A stretch of DNA of 64,000 nucleotides from Paulownia fortunei (taxonomy: Eukaryota; Streptophyta; Magnoliopsida; Lamiales; Paulowniaceae). The DNA is taken from NCBI GenBank assembly GCA_019321725.1, contig CM033118.1:16952071-17016070 (forward strand). Reading direction: 5' to 3'. The notes under the pieces were generated by a model that worked only from the letters and a program-made list of their open reading frames with translations, was not told where the DNA came from and searched no databases. A program made the translations under genes and the position numbers. Shown in pieces: positions 1 through 11,464 of the stretch. Position 1 is the first letter of the stretch, and the number at the start of each line of letters is the position of its first letter.

Positions 1-608
1 TTTTGTTTGGCGTCTAGGCGCCCTGTTTTGGCATCTAGGCGTCGTTGCTGCAGTTTTTCTCATTCCATAATAGTATTTAACTTATTTCAACTCATTTTTG
101 ACCTCTTTATAAGCTGAATTGGATTTTAATATCTTCTAATTAATTGTAACTCTGTGTCTTAGCTTTCCATATCCACTTGAATCAACTTGATATAAAATAT
201 GTGGCAAGAGTTATGGCTAGAATACCAAGATATGTTATACTAGAAAGTTTCAATCAAGTGTAGACTTTTTAACCTGATTTTCCTTATTGAACTCAACCGA
301 ACTGAATTTTATGGTAAATATAAAAGTTATATATAAATCTCTTATCTTTTCAATGGTTTAAGAATCAACTCAAAATAATATTCGAGTAAATATTTATAAT
401 TGAAATACCGACACTGCTCACAATTACACTATAAAGAGGGTTTTTCTAAAATTTAACCAAGTTATAAGTTTCTTTCCATTTTCCTCTCCTTTTGTCATAG
501 CCTACAAAATTTCAACTTGAATGCAACAAAAGTGTTATAAACACTAAAAAACTAATCAAAAAGTTAAGCAAATGATACTCAATTAATGGGTATAAAATTT
601 ACTCATCA
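1..608 (-). repeat. 3' LTR of the gypsy element (partial)
   Basis: Matches 6523-7108 of the complete LTR almost base for base and ends in the same ACTCATCA. Near its left end it holds one extra unit of about 22-25 bp of the palindromic CGCCTAGGCG repeat, so the repeat number differs between the two LTRs. The rest of this LTR lies left of the window. Confidence 0.85.
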
Positions 609-3089
609 AATGCCTCTAAATTTAATATTTTGCTAGTGCTCGAGTAAAAGAAAGAAATAAAATAAAATAAAGAAAATGACGCAAACTTGAGTGTCACAAA
701 AACCAAATCATTAACATGCCTCAAAGATTTCCAAAATTTCAACGGAATGAAACTTCAAAAGCCAATCAATACCTAAGTACCAACATGCATACTAGTTTAA
801 CTCAACCTCATGATCTTTTGTGTGTGTGTGTGTGTATAGCTAGTTTATCGAGCCATATTCATCACTCAGATAAGTTTATAGAATTTAGAACTTTCTAGAA
901 AATCCACTTCTGAAGATGAATTGACATGATAACCAAACTTCATATGTTTGTTTTTCATACTAATCTCCACTAATGTAGATTAAACATAGCATCAAAGATC
1001 AAAAGGACTTTCAAAGCTTGTAATGCAAGGTTAGGGTAATAGGTAGAAAATTTGGATAGTGAAATGACTTACAATCACCCCACACACACAACCAATCTAA
1101 AATCGTGTTTGCTAAACCAACCTCCCAACCATATCAAGTTTCATTCAACACCATTTTTTTTTACTATTTTTCTTTTTCCATATTTCTTTCAGTGTTTTTT
1201 TTTTTGAAGAAGATAACACACAACATTGTCAATAGCTTCCCAATAGTACAAGTTAAGCTCTCAATTGGCTGTATGCTGAGTGAAAAGTAAATTTGGTAGA
1301 CAAATTATGAAAGCAATAGATATTTTGTAAGGTGTCAAATAAATAGGCTATATTAGGCTCAAATGGGACACTAAGGATAAACTATGCAAATTTGATAGGT
1401 TTTTATAGGTTCAAACGGTTCAAAAATGGTCTAAATTATTTCCTTAATGCTATGTCACTTGGGATTTCGCCTCGACTAGTAATCAAACAAGTTCTAAAGT
1501 TTGGTGGAATCTTTTAGAAAGCACTTAAGCCCTATAAACCGTCTCTAAGCAATTAAATACAAATCGACCACCAATTCGTGCTCAATTTAAACAAAAATCA
1601 CAAAGTAAGATAAACCAACACACACATTAATTGCTAAGGCAAAGACATCATTAATCCGTTTCAAGAAGTTGTCATTAAGGCAATCAACATTTCATCATTA
1701 GCTACAATGACTTGATTCAAGTGCATTCAAGGAGACAATTTTTTTTTAACTAAGACACCAACGCAACATAAAGAACACAAAACAAGCATAAATTTCAACA
1801 AAAACAACACAAACAAACACCCCCAAACTTAAGATGAGACAGTGTCCTCAATGGATCAAAGAAAGTGAAAAATGTGTGACTTCCCTGAAGAACATCGTTT
1901 CACTAGGAAAGATTGTCTTGGCATCAAGGGAGGATGACGTAGAGGCCTTGGCTTTGCCCTTGTTTGCTTTTGGTGCCATTTTTTTTACTGCAAGAATGTC
2001 AAAAAAGAGAAATCAAACAAGTGCAAAAGATTGTATTGATGATGAGATTTAGACACGTATACCATAGTTTGAGAGTCAAAAGGTTAAATAGATGCAAGCG
2101 TGACTCAATAAATAGCACGGACCATCAAAATTCAATGTGCCTATGGAGAAAAGGTAAAAAACTTACCCGAAAAATACACATGGTATGCACATAGAATGTG
2201 TTGGAATAACATGTAAATGGAACAATAATGATATGTAATGCATTTGAAAAAAATACTATCGTGTAGCTACATTGAATGAAAGCAAGCATGTGAAAACACA
2301 AAATATCATTTTCATAGTATCAAACATGTGTCAGATATTTTATCAAACACCTTGCGTGCATACACCATAATCCTTAATCAAAAGTTTAATTCCCTCCATC
2401 ACAACCCCCAAATTTGACACCTAATCTCCATTCTCAGCTTCGCAACAAATATTTCAAATAGGAATCACACCCAATCCATAATGCAATTCAAACAACAAAA
2501 CAAAAGAAAATGAAGAAAAGAAAACTGAAAAATGACAAAATGAGAGTGGTTGAAGAAAACATACCAATGAATTGACCCTGTTATGAGTGAGTGTGTGAAA
2601 TGTGTTTGGAGTTGGAGTTCAATGTACAGTGAGTGAGAGGTGTGAGTGCGTGTGGTGTGTGAGTTGTGGAAAAGAAAGAATAGAGAAGAAACTTGTAGTT
2701 TGGTGCTGGGGGAGAAATTGGGCGTTTGACTCTCTTATTATTTTTTTTTCGATTTGGCGCCTAGGCACCGAGTATTCTGTTTTGGCCATGAGGTTTCAGT
2801 GCCTAGGCGCCGAAACAGGGCGCTTAGGCGCCATTTTTTTTGAACCTACAACCACAACAAATAAATGATGATTAGAAACAAAACATATATTCCTAAGCTA
2901 TATAAAGGATTTAAGTGCAAGAAAAAAATATGACGAAAAACATGAAAATTTTAAAATAATTTGGGTTGCCTCCGAAGAAACGCTAAGTTTAAAGTTCAGC
3001 CCGACTATCTTTGGATCTCATCACCCTGGGTCTGGTAAAATTATCATAGACTCATTGAGGCTCCCTCCACTATCGGTGTACCCTTTCAA
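609..3089 (-). other. Non-coding 3' internal region of the gypsy element
   Basis: This is the part between the protease stop and the 3' LTR, where a full element would carry reverse transcriptase and integrase. No long reading frame with recognisable motifs is present on either strand. It contains a (GT)n run at 819-834, a tract at about 1820-1832 that reads AAGTTTGGGGG on the element's strand (polypurine-like but far from the LTR), and a cluster of CGCCTAGGCG palindromes at 2756-2832. The stretch beginning near 2965 (GGTTGCCTCC on the plus strand) resembles a conserved non-coding block I recall from other plant gag-only elements; that is memory, not a search. Confidence 0.55.
2756..2832. repeat. 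Palindromic GGCGCCTAGGCGCC-type repeat cluster
   Basis: Three to four imperfect copies of the 14-bp palindrome GGCGCCTAGGCGCC lie within about 80 bp, separated by AT-richer spacers such as a CTGTTTTGG stretch. The same motif recurs in both LTRs (1-50 and about 6430-6550). It is CG-rich in an AT-rich setting. Function unknown. Confidence 0.7.
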
Positions 3090-3785
3090 TCATCGCCAAC
3101 TCACTTGGTGCACAAATTCCAAAGTTCCAAGATCATCTTTGTTTGAAATTCCAAATGAAAAAGTTGTTAAGGGTTGATATGGTTGTTTCTCTAATATAGT
3201 CACTTTCATGCATTTATCAACAGTCTTCACTCCCAAGCAACTATCAACTCCACTTGGATGTTTTATCTCCTTGAACACATTGAATGAAACTTGTTCATCT
3301 TGAACTCTTAAAATCAGCTCACTCTTCTGTACATCGATAAGAGCTCTCCCCGTAGCTAATAATGGTCGACCAAGAATTATTGGAATATCTTGATCTTCCT
3401 CCATGTCTAATACGATAAAATCTGCAGGGAAGATGAACTTGTCCACTTTCACTAGCACATCTTTAATTATTCCCCTAGGGTACTTAATAGACCTATCAGC
3501 GAGTTGCATAGAGACGGTGGTTGGCTTTGCTTCTCCAAGCCCAAGTTTTCTATATACAGAGAGAGACATTAGATTTATACTTGCACCCAAATCACATAAA
3601 GCTTTATCAAAAAATGAATTTCCAATGGTGCAAGGAATCATAAAACTCTCTGGATCTTTCAATTTGGGTGGCAGCTTCTTTTGTAAGATGGCGCTGCATT
3701 CCTCAGTAAGTACCACCGTCTCATATTCCTCAAGATTTCTTTTATTGGAGATAATCTCCTTCATGAATTTTACGTAGCTGGGCAT
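3090..3785 (-). pseudogene. Gypsy retropepsin-like protease domain
   Basis: An open 231-codon minus-strand stretch, the best preserved part of the element. It carries the aspartic-protease signature as ALCDLGASINLM, with D-L-G-A in place of the retroviral D-T/S-G-A, a variant usual in plant Athila/Tat elements. Further on is ILGRPLLATGRALID, the second conserved strand of the retropepsin fold. The domain is probably cleaved from a gag-pro polyprotein, since gag ends just upstream in the same direction, separated by an in-frame stop near 3786. The methionine at 3785 is internal to that polyprotein and not a natural start. The frame stops at 3090 and no reverse transcriptase follows, which is the main oddity. 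Confidence 0.8.
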
Positions 3786-5253
3786 TTATTCTAACGCATC
3801 TGCAAAAGGAATATTAATATGCAACTTTTTAAAGACATCCAAAAATTTAGAAAATTGCTTATCTAATTTTTATTTCGGGAAGCGTTGAGAAAATGGGATA
3901 GAAGGTACATATGGAGTAGGGTTGTCTGAAAACAACTTTGATTTAGGCTTATTTACTTCTTTGCTTGGTGTGTCATCAAATTTTTCTACCACTCTTTCAT
4001 TTGCCAGCTTCTTTGGAGTAGTGACTTTTCTTTCTAGCTCCAGCAACTCCTTACCACTACGAAGAGTAATGGCATACACATTCTCTTTGGGGTTTATCTC
4101 AGTATTGCTAGAAAAAGAACCTTGAGACCTTGTGTTCAACATATTGGCAATTTGACCGATTTAGACCTCTAGGCTTTGAATAGAGGCTGATTGATTATGA
4201 ATAATAGACTCTTGTTTTTGCAATATTACCTCTGTTCTTGCCATGAATTTCTCGATACCATCTTCTAGGGAAGCTTTAGGAACCTGCTGAAACTGATTTG
4301 GAGGCTGAAAATTTGATGGTTGTGCGCCCACTGCATTTTGTCCATTTTCCCATGAAAAGTTAGGATGGGTGCGCCATCCTGGATTATACGTGTTAGAATA
4401 TGAATTATTCTACCAATTAGCATTCCCCACAAAATATGCTTGCTCTGGCTCAACTGATATGGGAGAGGGATTTGTATGAAGAGAGTTAAATTGTTGAGAC
4501 AAAACATCAGCAACTTGAGCAGTAAGAGTAGCGAGTACATCAACATCATGAACTCCAAATACTTTCTTTGGTGCAATTCTTTCTGAAAGCCATTGATAAG
4601 CATTAGTAGCCATGGTCTCAAGAAGATCGTAGGCCTCCTCATCTGTTTTTTACCTATAAGAGATCCGCCAGCGGCATTATCTACTAGAGTTCTAGTTGAA
4701 CTACTCAAACCATTATAGAAAGTTTGTACTTGCAACCAATTTGGTAAACCGTGATGTGGGCACCTTCTCAATATATCCTTGTACCTTTCCAAGCCTCATG
4801 CAAGGATTCCAAGTCATATTGAGCAAAGGTCATGATATCATTCCGCATCTTTGTTGTCTTAGCGGGTGGGAAAAACTTAGCTAGAAAGCTTTGAGCCAAG
4901 CGTACCCAAGTAGTGATTGTCCCGACATGTAGAAAATTCAACCAAATTTTGGCCTTGTCCCGAAGTGAAAATGGAAACAATCTCAATCTAATGGCGTCAT
5001 CAGTAATGCCATTGTACTTGAACGTATCATAAATTACAAGAAAACTAGCTATGTGTGCATTTGGATCCTCATTGGCTAATCCACAAAACTGATTAGTCCG
5101 AATCATCTGAATAATAGATGGTTTGATCTCAAAATTATTTGGTTGAATAACAGGGGGCCTAATTCCCGAAAATGTATCAATGACCATAGGTATAGCATAA
5201 TCACGTAGTGCCTTATTAATCTCTATATTTTCCCTCTTGTCTGCCATGGTCAT
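3786..5253 (-). pseudogene. Gypsy gag (capsid) coding region, broken
   Basis: Reading on the minus strand from the ATG at 5253, the first 160 codons give a typical plant gypsy gag: an N-terminal arm, then the Retrotrans_gag core with the motifs FSLRDKAKIWL and FFPPAKTTKMRNDI. The frame is lost near 4790, resumes in another frame as RCPHHGLPNWLQVQTFYNGL, shifts again near 4640 and continues through VFGVHDVDVLATL to a proline/glutamine-rich tail and a lysine-rich segment containing ITLRSGK. There are in-frame stops near 4410, 4160, 3870 and 3788. I count two frameshifts and several stops, so no intact product is possible. No CCHC zinc knuckle was seen, as is common in this group. Confidence 0.8.
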
Positions 5254-5395
5254 TTGAGACTCGTTTAGGAGCTTTACTCTTTACCTTCAATTAACGCGTG
5301 AAAATCTTAAACGGAAAAATGAAAGTAAAAGAGAAAAAAAAAGATTCAAACTAAAATTAGAGTTACTTGATATCGATATTAATAAAACAAAATAG

Positions 5396-5410
5396 TCCCC
5401 GGCAACGGCG
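5396..5410 (-). other. Primer-binding site, tRNA-Asp type
   Basis: The plus strand reads TCCCCGGCAACGGCG, the 3' sequence of plant tRNA-Asp, followed by TTA where the CCA-derived bases would be expected. It lies 9 bp inside the 5' LTR boundary at 5420, the normal position for reverse-transcription priming. The last three bases have drifted. Confidence 0.75.
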
Positions 5411-5419
5411 TTAAAAACT

Positions 5420-7108
5420 TGTTATGAAATTTAGTGAACGCAAGTGCACGTTATCGTATACAAGTAATAAAATGATGAGTAGATTATCGTTCCCACGAGA
5501 ACTATTAAATTACTAAATATCGAAATCTTGTCAACTTTAATTTTATTTGAATAAATAAAAATGGGTGGCAATTAATGCAAATGAATTTAAATTACTCTAC
5601 AAAATAATGCGCAAAATCGAATAAAAATGAATATCAATGATTATAAAGACTTAGGGTTATGATTTTATCATAATTAGTTTGAGTTGAATAATCTATTTCA
5701 TCAATTTTAACTTATTTTTCAAGTGATAGTCGAGAATCCCTAAATTATCCATTAGTTTCTCCCAAGGTCTAATGAAAATACCATCAATTGCTAACTCACT
5801 ATATTCCTATATGAATTACAACAATCAATAATTCATTTAGTTTTATGGATCTCTAACAAGACTACACAAACTATGAAAGTATATTCCTATCTCACATGCA
5901 ATTTATGGTTCTCTACACCTAGAACTAGACACATATATCACCTCACGGGTCAATATGATTATCAAATCATTCAATTAGTGGTCAAATAATTAAAAGCATT
6001 AAAAATAATGTAGAAAACTCAACTTGATAGATAAATCAAGAATTGACTTGATAAAAATATTCAATACATTCTAATTAGATTACATCACAACCCTAAAAAT
6101 GGAAATTAGTTCATGATGAAAATAAGAAATATTTTAACAATATTCATACACATATTCAAATGAAGAGATGAAAATAAAATCAAACTTCAAAGATGATGAG
6201 TTTTTCTTTCCTTATAGATATCTTTCTTCAAGTTTGGAAGAATTCGTCCCTCTTCCCCAAAATTCTTTCTTCTTGTCTTGTTCTTCCTTTTTCACTCTCT
6301 TCTCCCTTCTCTTTTGTCTCCAAAAATCCTCCCCTCTTCATTTGGAGGCTCTTGGGATCTTAAAAATCTGATTGGGATGCCCTAAAGAGGGTAAAATACC
6401 CATTTTAGCCTTGGTTGTCCGCTTGGCAGCGTCTAGGCATTGACTTATGGTGCCTAGGCTCTGCACATTCTATCTTCGGTACCTAGGTGCCCTATTTTGG
6501 CGCTTAGGCACCGAGCTCTCTGTTTTGTTTGGCGTCTAGGCGCCGTTGCTGCAGTTTTCCTCCTTCCCTAACAGTATTTGACTCCTTTCAACTCATTTTT
6601 GACCTCTTTATAAGCTGAATTGGATTTTAATGTATTCGAATGAATTGTATCCCTGTGTCTTATTTTTCCATAGCCACTTGAATCAACTTGATATAAAATT
6701 CGTGGAAAGAGTTATGGCCAGAATAGCAAGATATGTCATACTAGAAAGTTTTAATCGAGTACAAACTCTTTAACCTGATTTTTCTTATTGAACTCAACCG
6801 AACTGGATTTTATGGTAAATATATAAGTTATAGATAAATCTCTTATCTTTCTAATTTTTCAAGAATCAAGTTAAAATGATATTCGAGTAAACATTTATAA
6901 TTGAAATACGGACACTGCTTAAAATTACACTCTAAAAAGGTTTTTCTAAAATTTAACCAAGTTATAAGTTTCTTTCCATTTTCATCTCATTTTGTCATAG
7001 CCTACAAAATTTCAACTTGAATGCAACAAAAGTGTTATAAACACTCGAAAACTAATCAAAAAGTTAAGCAAATGGTACTCAATTAATGGGTATAAATTCC
7101 ACTCATCA
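5420..7108 (-). repeat. Complete 5' LTR of the gypsy element (1689 bp)
   Basis: Bounded by TG at 5420 and CA at 7108, with the primer-binding site just outside the left boundary. The right 586 bp match 1-608. About 6430-6550 contains several degenerate CGCCTAGGCG palindromes. The end near 5420 (GTGCACTTGCGTTCAC on the minus strand) is the U5-like terminus and is similar in design to the end of the solo LTR at 39773-41248. No coding sequence of its own. Confidence 0.85.
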
Positions 7109-8425
7109 TGTAGGTGTTAATTTTTAATTTCATTTTAGTTTTAGGGCAATACAATTGATGATTGTGCAAAGAAAAAGAAAATCTTTGGATAAAAATCTAC
7201 ATTAATAAAAAGGTGAAAAAATGATTGAAAATAATTGGATAAAAATTAATTTAATGGAATGTGAGAAGAGACATGAGACAACATTTAAACTAAACTAAAT
7301 TAAAATTAAATTTAATATTTACAGAAAGAAGAGAGCATGTGTGTGAAAAAAGAGATGAGAGGGATTGTGATGTACAAGGATATTTTAGCGCGGGGCAATG
7401 GTAGTAGCGGTGGAACAACACGGAGGCGGCGGAGCAGGGGTCAGCGAGCCGTGTCTATGGGAGCGATGGTGGCGGCCGATGAAAGGGTTATACTAGGCGG
7501 TTGCTTGGCGGGGCGGTGACGGTAGCAGTGGAAGATCGCGGTGGCGCGCGAGGGGGAGAGAGAGAGAGAGAGATGAGAGAAGAGAGAGAGATGAGGGTTT
7601 TCAATCAGGGAAGAAAGGAAAAAAGAGAAAGATAAAACCCGATATGTTAGCGACGAAACAAATGCACATCGTCGCTAACATTTATGTTAGCGATAAATTT
7701 TTCTATATTAGCAATGAATTTTTGGCATATCGTCGCTAATATATTTGTTAAAAATAAAAATTAAATGATACTTAGCGACGACATGCAAAACGTCGTCGCT
7801 AACATATATGTTAGCAATAAATTTTTCGCAAGTCATCGCTAACATATTTGTGAAAAATAAAAATTAAATAACACTTAGCGATGACATGCGAAACGTCGTC
7901 ACTAACGTTGGCACTTAGCGACAATAACTTCAAAACGTTGTCACTAAGACAAGAAAAATTTTAAAAAATAAAAATTAAATCACTCTTAGTGACATTAATA
8001 GGAATGTCGTCGCTAAGTTTCAAAAAAACTTAGCAATGGAATGCAAAAATCGTCGCAAAATGCTACGAAAATTAAAAAAAAATTATTTTTTTAACTTTAG
8101 TGGCGAAATTTACCATCGTCGTCGCTAAAATAGGAAAATAAATATAAATTTATATATTTTTTAAAGTTAGCGACGATACCTCCGTAAAATCGCCGCAAAT
8201 ATACAATTTTCGCGATGATATTTAAAATGTTTCGTCGCTAATATTTATGAAAAATAGAATAAATATAAATTTAAAATTAGCGACGATGTACTTCAAGTCG
8301 TCGATAACATTTTGACAATACTTAGCGACGGTTTTTGATCGATTCATCGCTAATAGTTATCTTAGCAACAAAAATAAGTTATCGTCGCTAAAATTTCGTT
8401 GCTATTTCCTCTTTTTCCTATAGTG
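7109..8425. mobile_element. CACTA (En/Spm-like) transposon, right end with subterminal repeats
   Basis: The minus strand from 8425 begins CACTATAGGAAAAAGAGG, a typical CACTA terminal inverted repeat. From about 7640 to 8400 the sequence is packed with copies of GTTAGCGACGA and its complement TCGTCGCTAAC, often arranged head to head about 10-20 bp apart; these resemble the subterminal transposase-binding repeats of CACTA elements. At 7337-7560 is a GC-rich patch followed by a (GA)n tract (7555-7585), which may be a captured or 5'-UTR-like piece. No CACTA start is visible between 7109 and 7640, so the other end is missing; the gypsy LTR stops directly at 7108, suggesting it was inserted into this element. 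No transposase frame is seen. Confidence 0.7.
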
Positions 8426-10936
8426 TGTACAATAATTGGTCCATGTGGGTCTCACATGATATGGTACAGATTATTGCAATCCTGACGATTCAATAATCAC
8501 ATTAAGTTCTTAGGTCAATGATTTTCAATGACGGATCGCCCCACCCAAATTTTTGAGTTGGGTTTGTGTTTGGATATTTTAGCAAAATATCAAGGGCGCA
8601 AAACGATCAATTCGATTACTTTTCGTTATTGAAACAAGTTGTGTAGGTTTTTGCTATCTTACGTTCAAGGAGTTTCCCTTGTAAAAGTGGTGTCTTATTC
8701 CAGTATCCTCACGTTATTGACGATCCAACTTGATTATTTTTTATGAATAAAATATCAAAATAATTTAATTATTTTTTAAAAAATATTTTATTAAGAATAA
8801 ACAACATAATAAATCTTGTTCATTTGTCCCTGGTTAGGATAGCAAATCATATAGCCCGTAGAGCTTTGTCTGATCAGGAAGGATTGTCTAATCTTCCTCT
8901 TCTAGCCAGAGAGCATGGAACTTCAGATTTATTACATCAATGGAATCATAGTATTTTGCTAAAAATAAAAATAAAATGCAATGACATATACCACAGTTTG
9001 CTTATGTAGATTTCCCTTCAACATTTGCTACAACTTTGAACAAACTTAATAGGCAATTAAGTATGCTGTGAAGGTGCATACACATACATATATACCTTAC
9101 CTAAGCTATACTAAAGTAGGTTCTTCGCTTGCAATCAAGATTTTCTTAGAGATCGATTCTTGATTATTATTTAAGTAAATACTCAAATTAGTAAATCGAA
9201 TAACTTAAATCAGGTACTTAGAGACCACAGGAGACAAAAATAAGGCGAAGCCTTCGCATATATATATATGTGTGTAAACTTAACGGAAAAAGTTAAAAGA
9301 CAAAAAAAAAATATCAATTAATTTTATACATATAGATAATGTAATAAAGAATACAATATAATATTATAATATAAAATTTTATATAAATTATATATATATA
9401 TATATTATATATATATATATATATGCGCGCGTGCGTGCACATTATTTTTCTCTCCTTCCCTCACTATTCCCTCTTTTTTTGTTTCTTCTACAAATTTCTG
9501 TTCATCACTTTTGGCAGAACTGTCTTGTAATTATTTCCACTGATTAATTTGAGGGATATGTGGATCACTAAAAATATATGACAGGACTCAAATACTAGTG
9601 GTTGATTGAACTTCAGTCCAAACTTTAATTTGATTATACAAATGATTGGATGGATACCTACATTTTGGCCAGAAAACATGAGTAGGTGTGGGCCTGAGCT
9701 AGAAACTGATAAAAAAAACAAATACTAATAAAACAAAGATGATACATTCGAAATTAAAATGTTGTCTTGAAATTATTAGTTGAGAAAGGGTTGAATAGGA
9801 AAAATTGATTAAACATTTGGATTTCTTGCATATCCTGTCTTTTGGTTCATCATTGTGCCAAAAGCTCAGAAACCAAAAAAAACAAAAAAACAAAAACATA
9901 AACAAAAAAAAAAACACCAAACCAAAAACAAAAACAAAAAATTCAGCCTAGTATATTGTCCACCTTAACTGGATTGGTAAAGGGGCATTGCACCTGTATT
10001 TGCAATAGCCATGCAATGCACAAAGATAATCTTAAAAAATGTGTGTGTTGGATTCGAATTGGCTGCTCAGTCTTAAATTTTTTGCTGTTTTTGATTTGTT
10101 GTATGTTGAGAGATTATTTTAATGAGCTTATAAACTCTTAAAATATTTTATAATATATTTAAAAACTTATTAAGATATCTAAAATATTGGGTAAATTTTT
10201 TAAATATTGAGTTTATAAACTCAGAAAATAAAATGTTAAATATTATAAGTTTCTTTGCAAAAAATAAGATGTCCCTATTTTTTTTGAGATATTAATAAAT
10301 TTCTTTAATTTTAACTAAATTATTTATAAGTTATCACTTCACGAGTTTATTTTTAAATATGATCTATCATCTTATAAATTTTAAAAATATGATATTTTAA
10401 ATAAATTTAATCAAATCCCTCCTAATTGCAAGTACCAACTTCATGAAATATCATCTCTTGACAATCAATATTCTAATTTCCATGTACAACTTCAATTTGG
10501 AAATGTCATCCATGGAAATTTTTATGATATAGCACTTCTTGTTTTTTTATTTCTTTAACGTTAACTTGTAATTACTGAAATTTTTTATATGTAGACAGGT
10601 AGGAATCCGCTTAACTCGAAGGTAACTTCTTTATGATATTTCCTCACGTTAATGCTGCTAGAGAGCTCAGGAACTATATTTTTTTATTTGAGAGAGTATT
10701 TGTCTAGTTTAATTAAAATATATTATAATCTTTTATATCTAATAAGATACTATTAAAATTTATAAGATGCTAAATTTTATTTTAAATACAAACTCTTTGA
10801 AGTTTTTAGAGAAATTAAGATAATGAAACTTATAAACTTATAAGATCCAAATGAATTTTATCAAACACTTTAGAACATTGATTTGCTCAAAGTTTTACCC
10901 CTTTTGAAATGGTTAAACTTTAAAGCACAAATACTA
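8426..10936. other. Intergenic, no gene recognised
   Basis: AT-rich DNA. It contains a (TA)n microsatellite at about 9390-9424 followed by an alternating GCGCGC/GTGCGTGC purine-pyrimidine stretch, an A-rich oligo-CAAAAA tract at 9869-9935, and AT-rich segments (10110-10420 and 10690-10880) that resemble the MITE-like piece at 37125-37456. Around 8822-8960 a short open stretch reads IANHIARRALS, which might be a remnant of a retroelement RNase H-like domain, but it is too short to call. Confidence 0.5.
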
Positions 10937-10951
10937 CCCCCCCCCCCCCCC
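10937..10951. repeat. Poly-C tract (C15)
   Basis: Fifteen uninterrupted C on the plus strand, ending 20 bp before the stop codon of the MIF gene. On the MIF-coding strand it is G15 and would fall in the 3' UTR. Confidence 0.9.
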
Positions 10952-10971
10952 AACATGAAATAGCCCCATAT

Positions 10972-11280
10972 CTAATTGGCAAAGGCGACATGATTTGAAG
11001 ATAGTGAGGAGCTCTCAGACACCACCTCACTCTCTACTTCCCTTCTGTGGAAATTCCGGTGGCAGCCACAGGCGGCGCAGCTGAGCGCAGCCGTCGTCCC
11101 TTCTTCGCCTCCTGCGGCCATGAACTCCCGGCAACCATCTACTGCGTATCCTCCAATATTAGCTGCATGGTTCCTCTGGCATTCCGCGTACCGAACAGTT
11201 CCCACAACCTGTGCGCTTGGACTTCTCTGAGATCCTTCTTTTCTCATGATCACTACTTGCCTTTTCTTCATTCTTCCCAA
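10972..11280 (-). CDS. MIF2: MINI ZINC FINGER protein (MIF, ZF-HD family without homeodomain)
   Basis: The intronless frame encodes 102 residues, the usual size for plant MIF proteins. Residues about 29-82 form the ZF-HD dimerisation zinc finger: [11 protein letters not shown] (C34, H38), [12 protein letters not shown] (C50) and [14 protein letters not shown] (C68, C71, C73, H74, H78). No homeodomain follows, which separates MIF from full ZF-HD factors. MIFs bind ZF-HD or other zinc-finger partners and block their nuclear entry or DNA binding; in Arabidopsis and tomato they influence hormone responses and floral meristem termination. The N-terminal basic KKRQVV fits MIF1/MIF2 and suggests the true start may be the second methionine (position 4, codon at 11271), which matches family starts better than the first. 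A TATA-like box lies about 170 bp upstream. The MIF2 label rests on remembered similarity; MIF1 or MIF3 is possible. Confidence 0.92.
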   Translation of the reverse strand: MGRMKKRQVVIMRKEGSQRSPSAQVVGTVRYAECQRNHAANIGGYAVDGCREFMAAGGEEGTTAALSCAACGCHRNFHRREVESEVVSESSSLSSNHVAFAN

Positions 11281-11451
11281 TTTTTTCCAACCTACTTGTA
11301 ACCCTAATTCTTGTCTACCTTAATCTTTCCAACAAAAGTTACTAAGTATTGTTGTAAGAACAATTGCTGTCAAGAATGGAATCCAAAGGGGCTAAGGTTG
11401 TGAACTAATAATGGGGTGACCGGACCTTAACCTAACCCTAGCAAGCTGGTA

Positions 11452-11459
11452 TATTTATA
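11452..11459 (-). promoter_or_regulatory. Putative TATA box of the MIF gene
   Basis: The minus strand reads TATAAATA, about 170 bp upstream of the MIF start codon, a plausible distance for a short 5' UTR. No experimental support. Confidence 0.5.
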
Positions 11460-11464
11460 TTAGC

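Larger units (their letters stand above)
1..7108 (-). mobile_element. Non-autonomous Ty3/gypsy (Tat/Athila-like) LTR retrotransposon, 3' LTR cut by window edge
   Basis: Direct repeats at 1-608 and 6523-7108 are nearly identical and bracket a minus-strand gag-protease region. In minus orientation the order is 5' LTR (7108-5420), primer-binding site (5410-5396), gag (5253-3786), protease (3785-3090), a long non-coding 3' part (3089-609) and the 3' LTR (608 leftwards, incomplete). The LTR begins TG and ends CA. The binding site resembles the tRNA-Asp site used by plant Tat/Athila elements. No reverse transcriptase, RNase H or integrase motif is visible in 609-3089, so the copy looks gag-pro only and would need enzymes from a partner element. 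Gag carries stops and frameshifts, so this copy is dead. The right flank after 7108 starts TGTAG; the matching left flank is outside the window. Confidence 0.85.

Noticed and set aside
2602..2868. 88-codon open stretch in the gypsy 3' region
   Set aside because: Consists of GTGTG and palindrome-repeat translation, on the strand opposite to the element.
7337..7519. 60-codon GC-rich open stretch before the CACTA repeats
   Set aside because: Arginine/glycine-rich low-complexity translation of GGC/GGT repeats; no transposase motif.
7000..8000. CRISPR-like appearance of the regularly spaced TTAGCGACGA repeats
   Set aside because: Plant nuclear DNA; repeats alternate in orientation and spacing varies, and they belong to a CACTA end.
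8824..9009. Short stretch resembling an RNase H-like end (IANHIARRALS)
   Set aside because: Too short and unsupported on both sides to assign.
9390..9440. (TA)n followed by GCGCGCGTGCGTGC, considered as an origin or Z-DNA element
   Set aside because: An ordinary microsatellite; nothing else supports a function.
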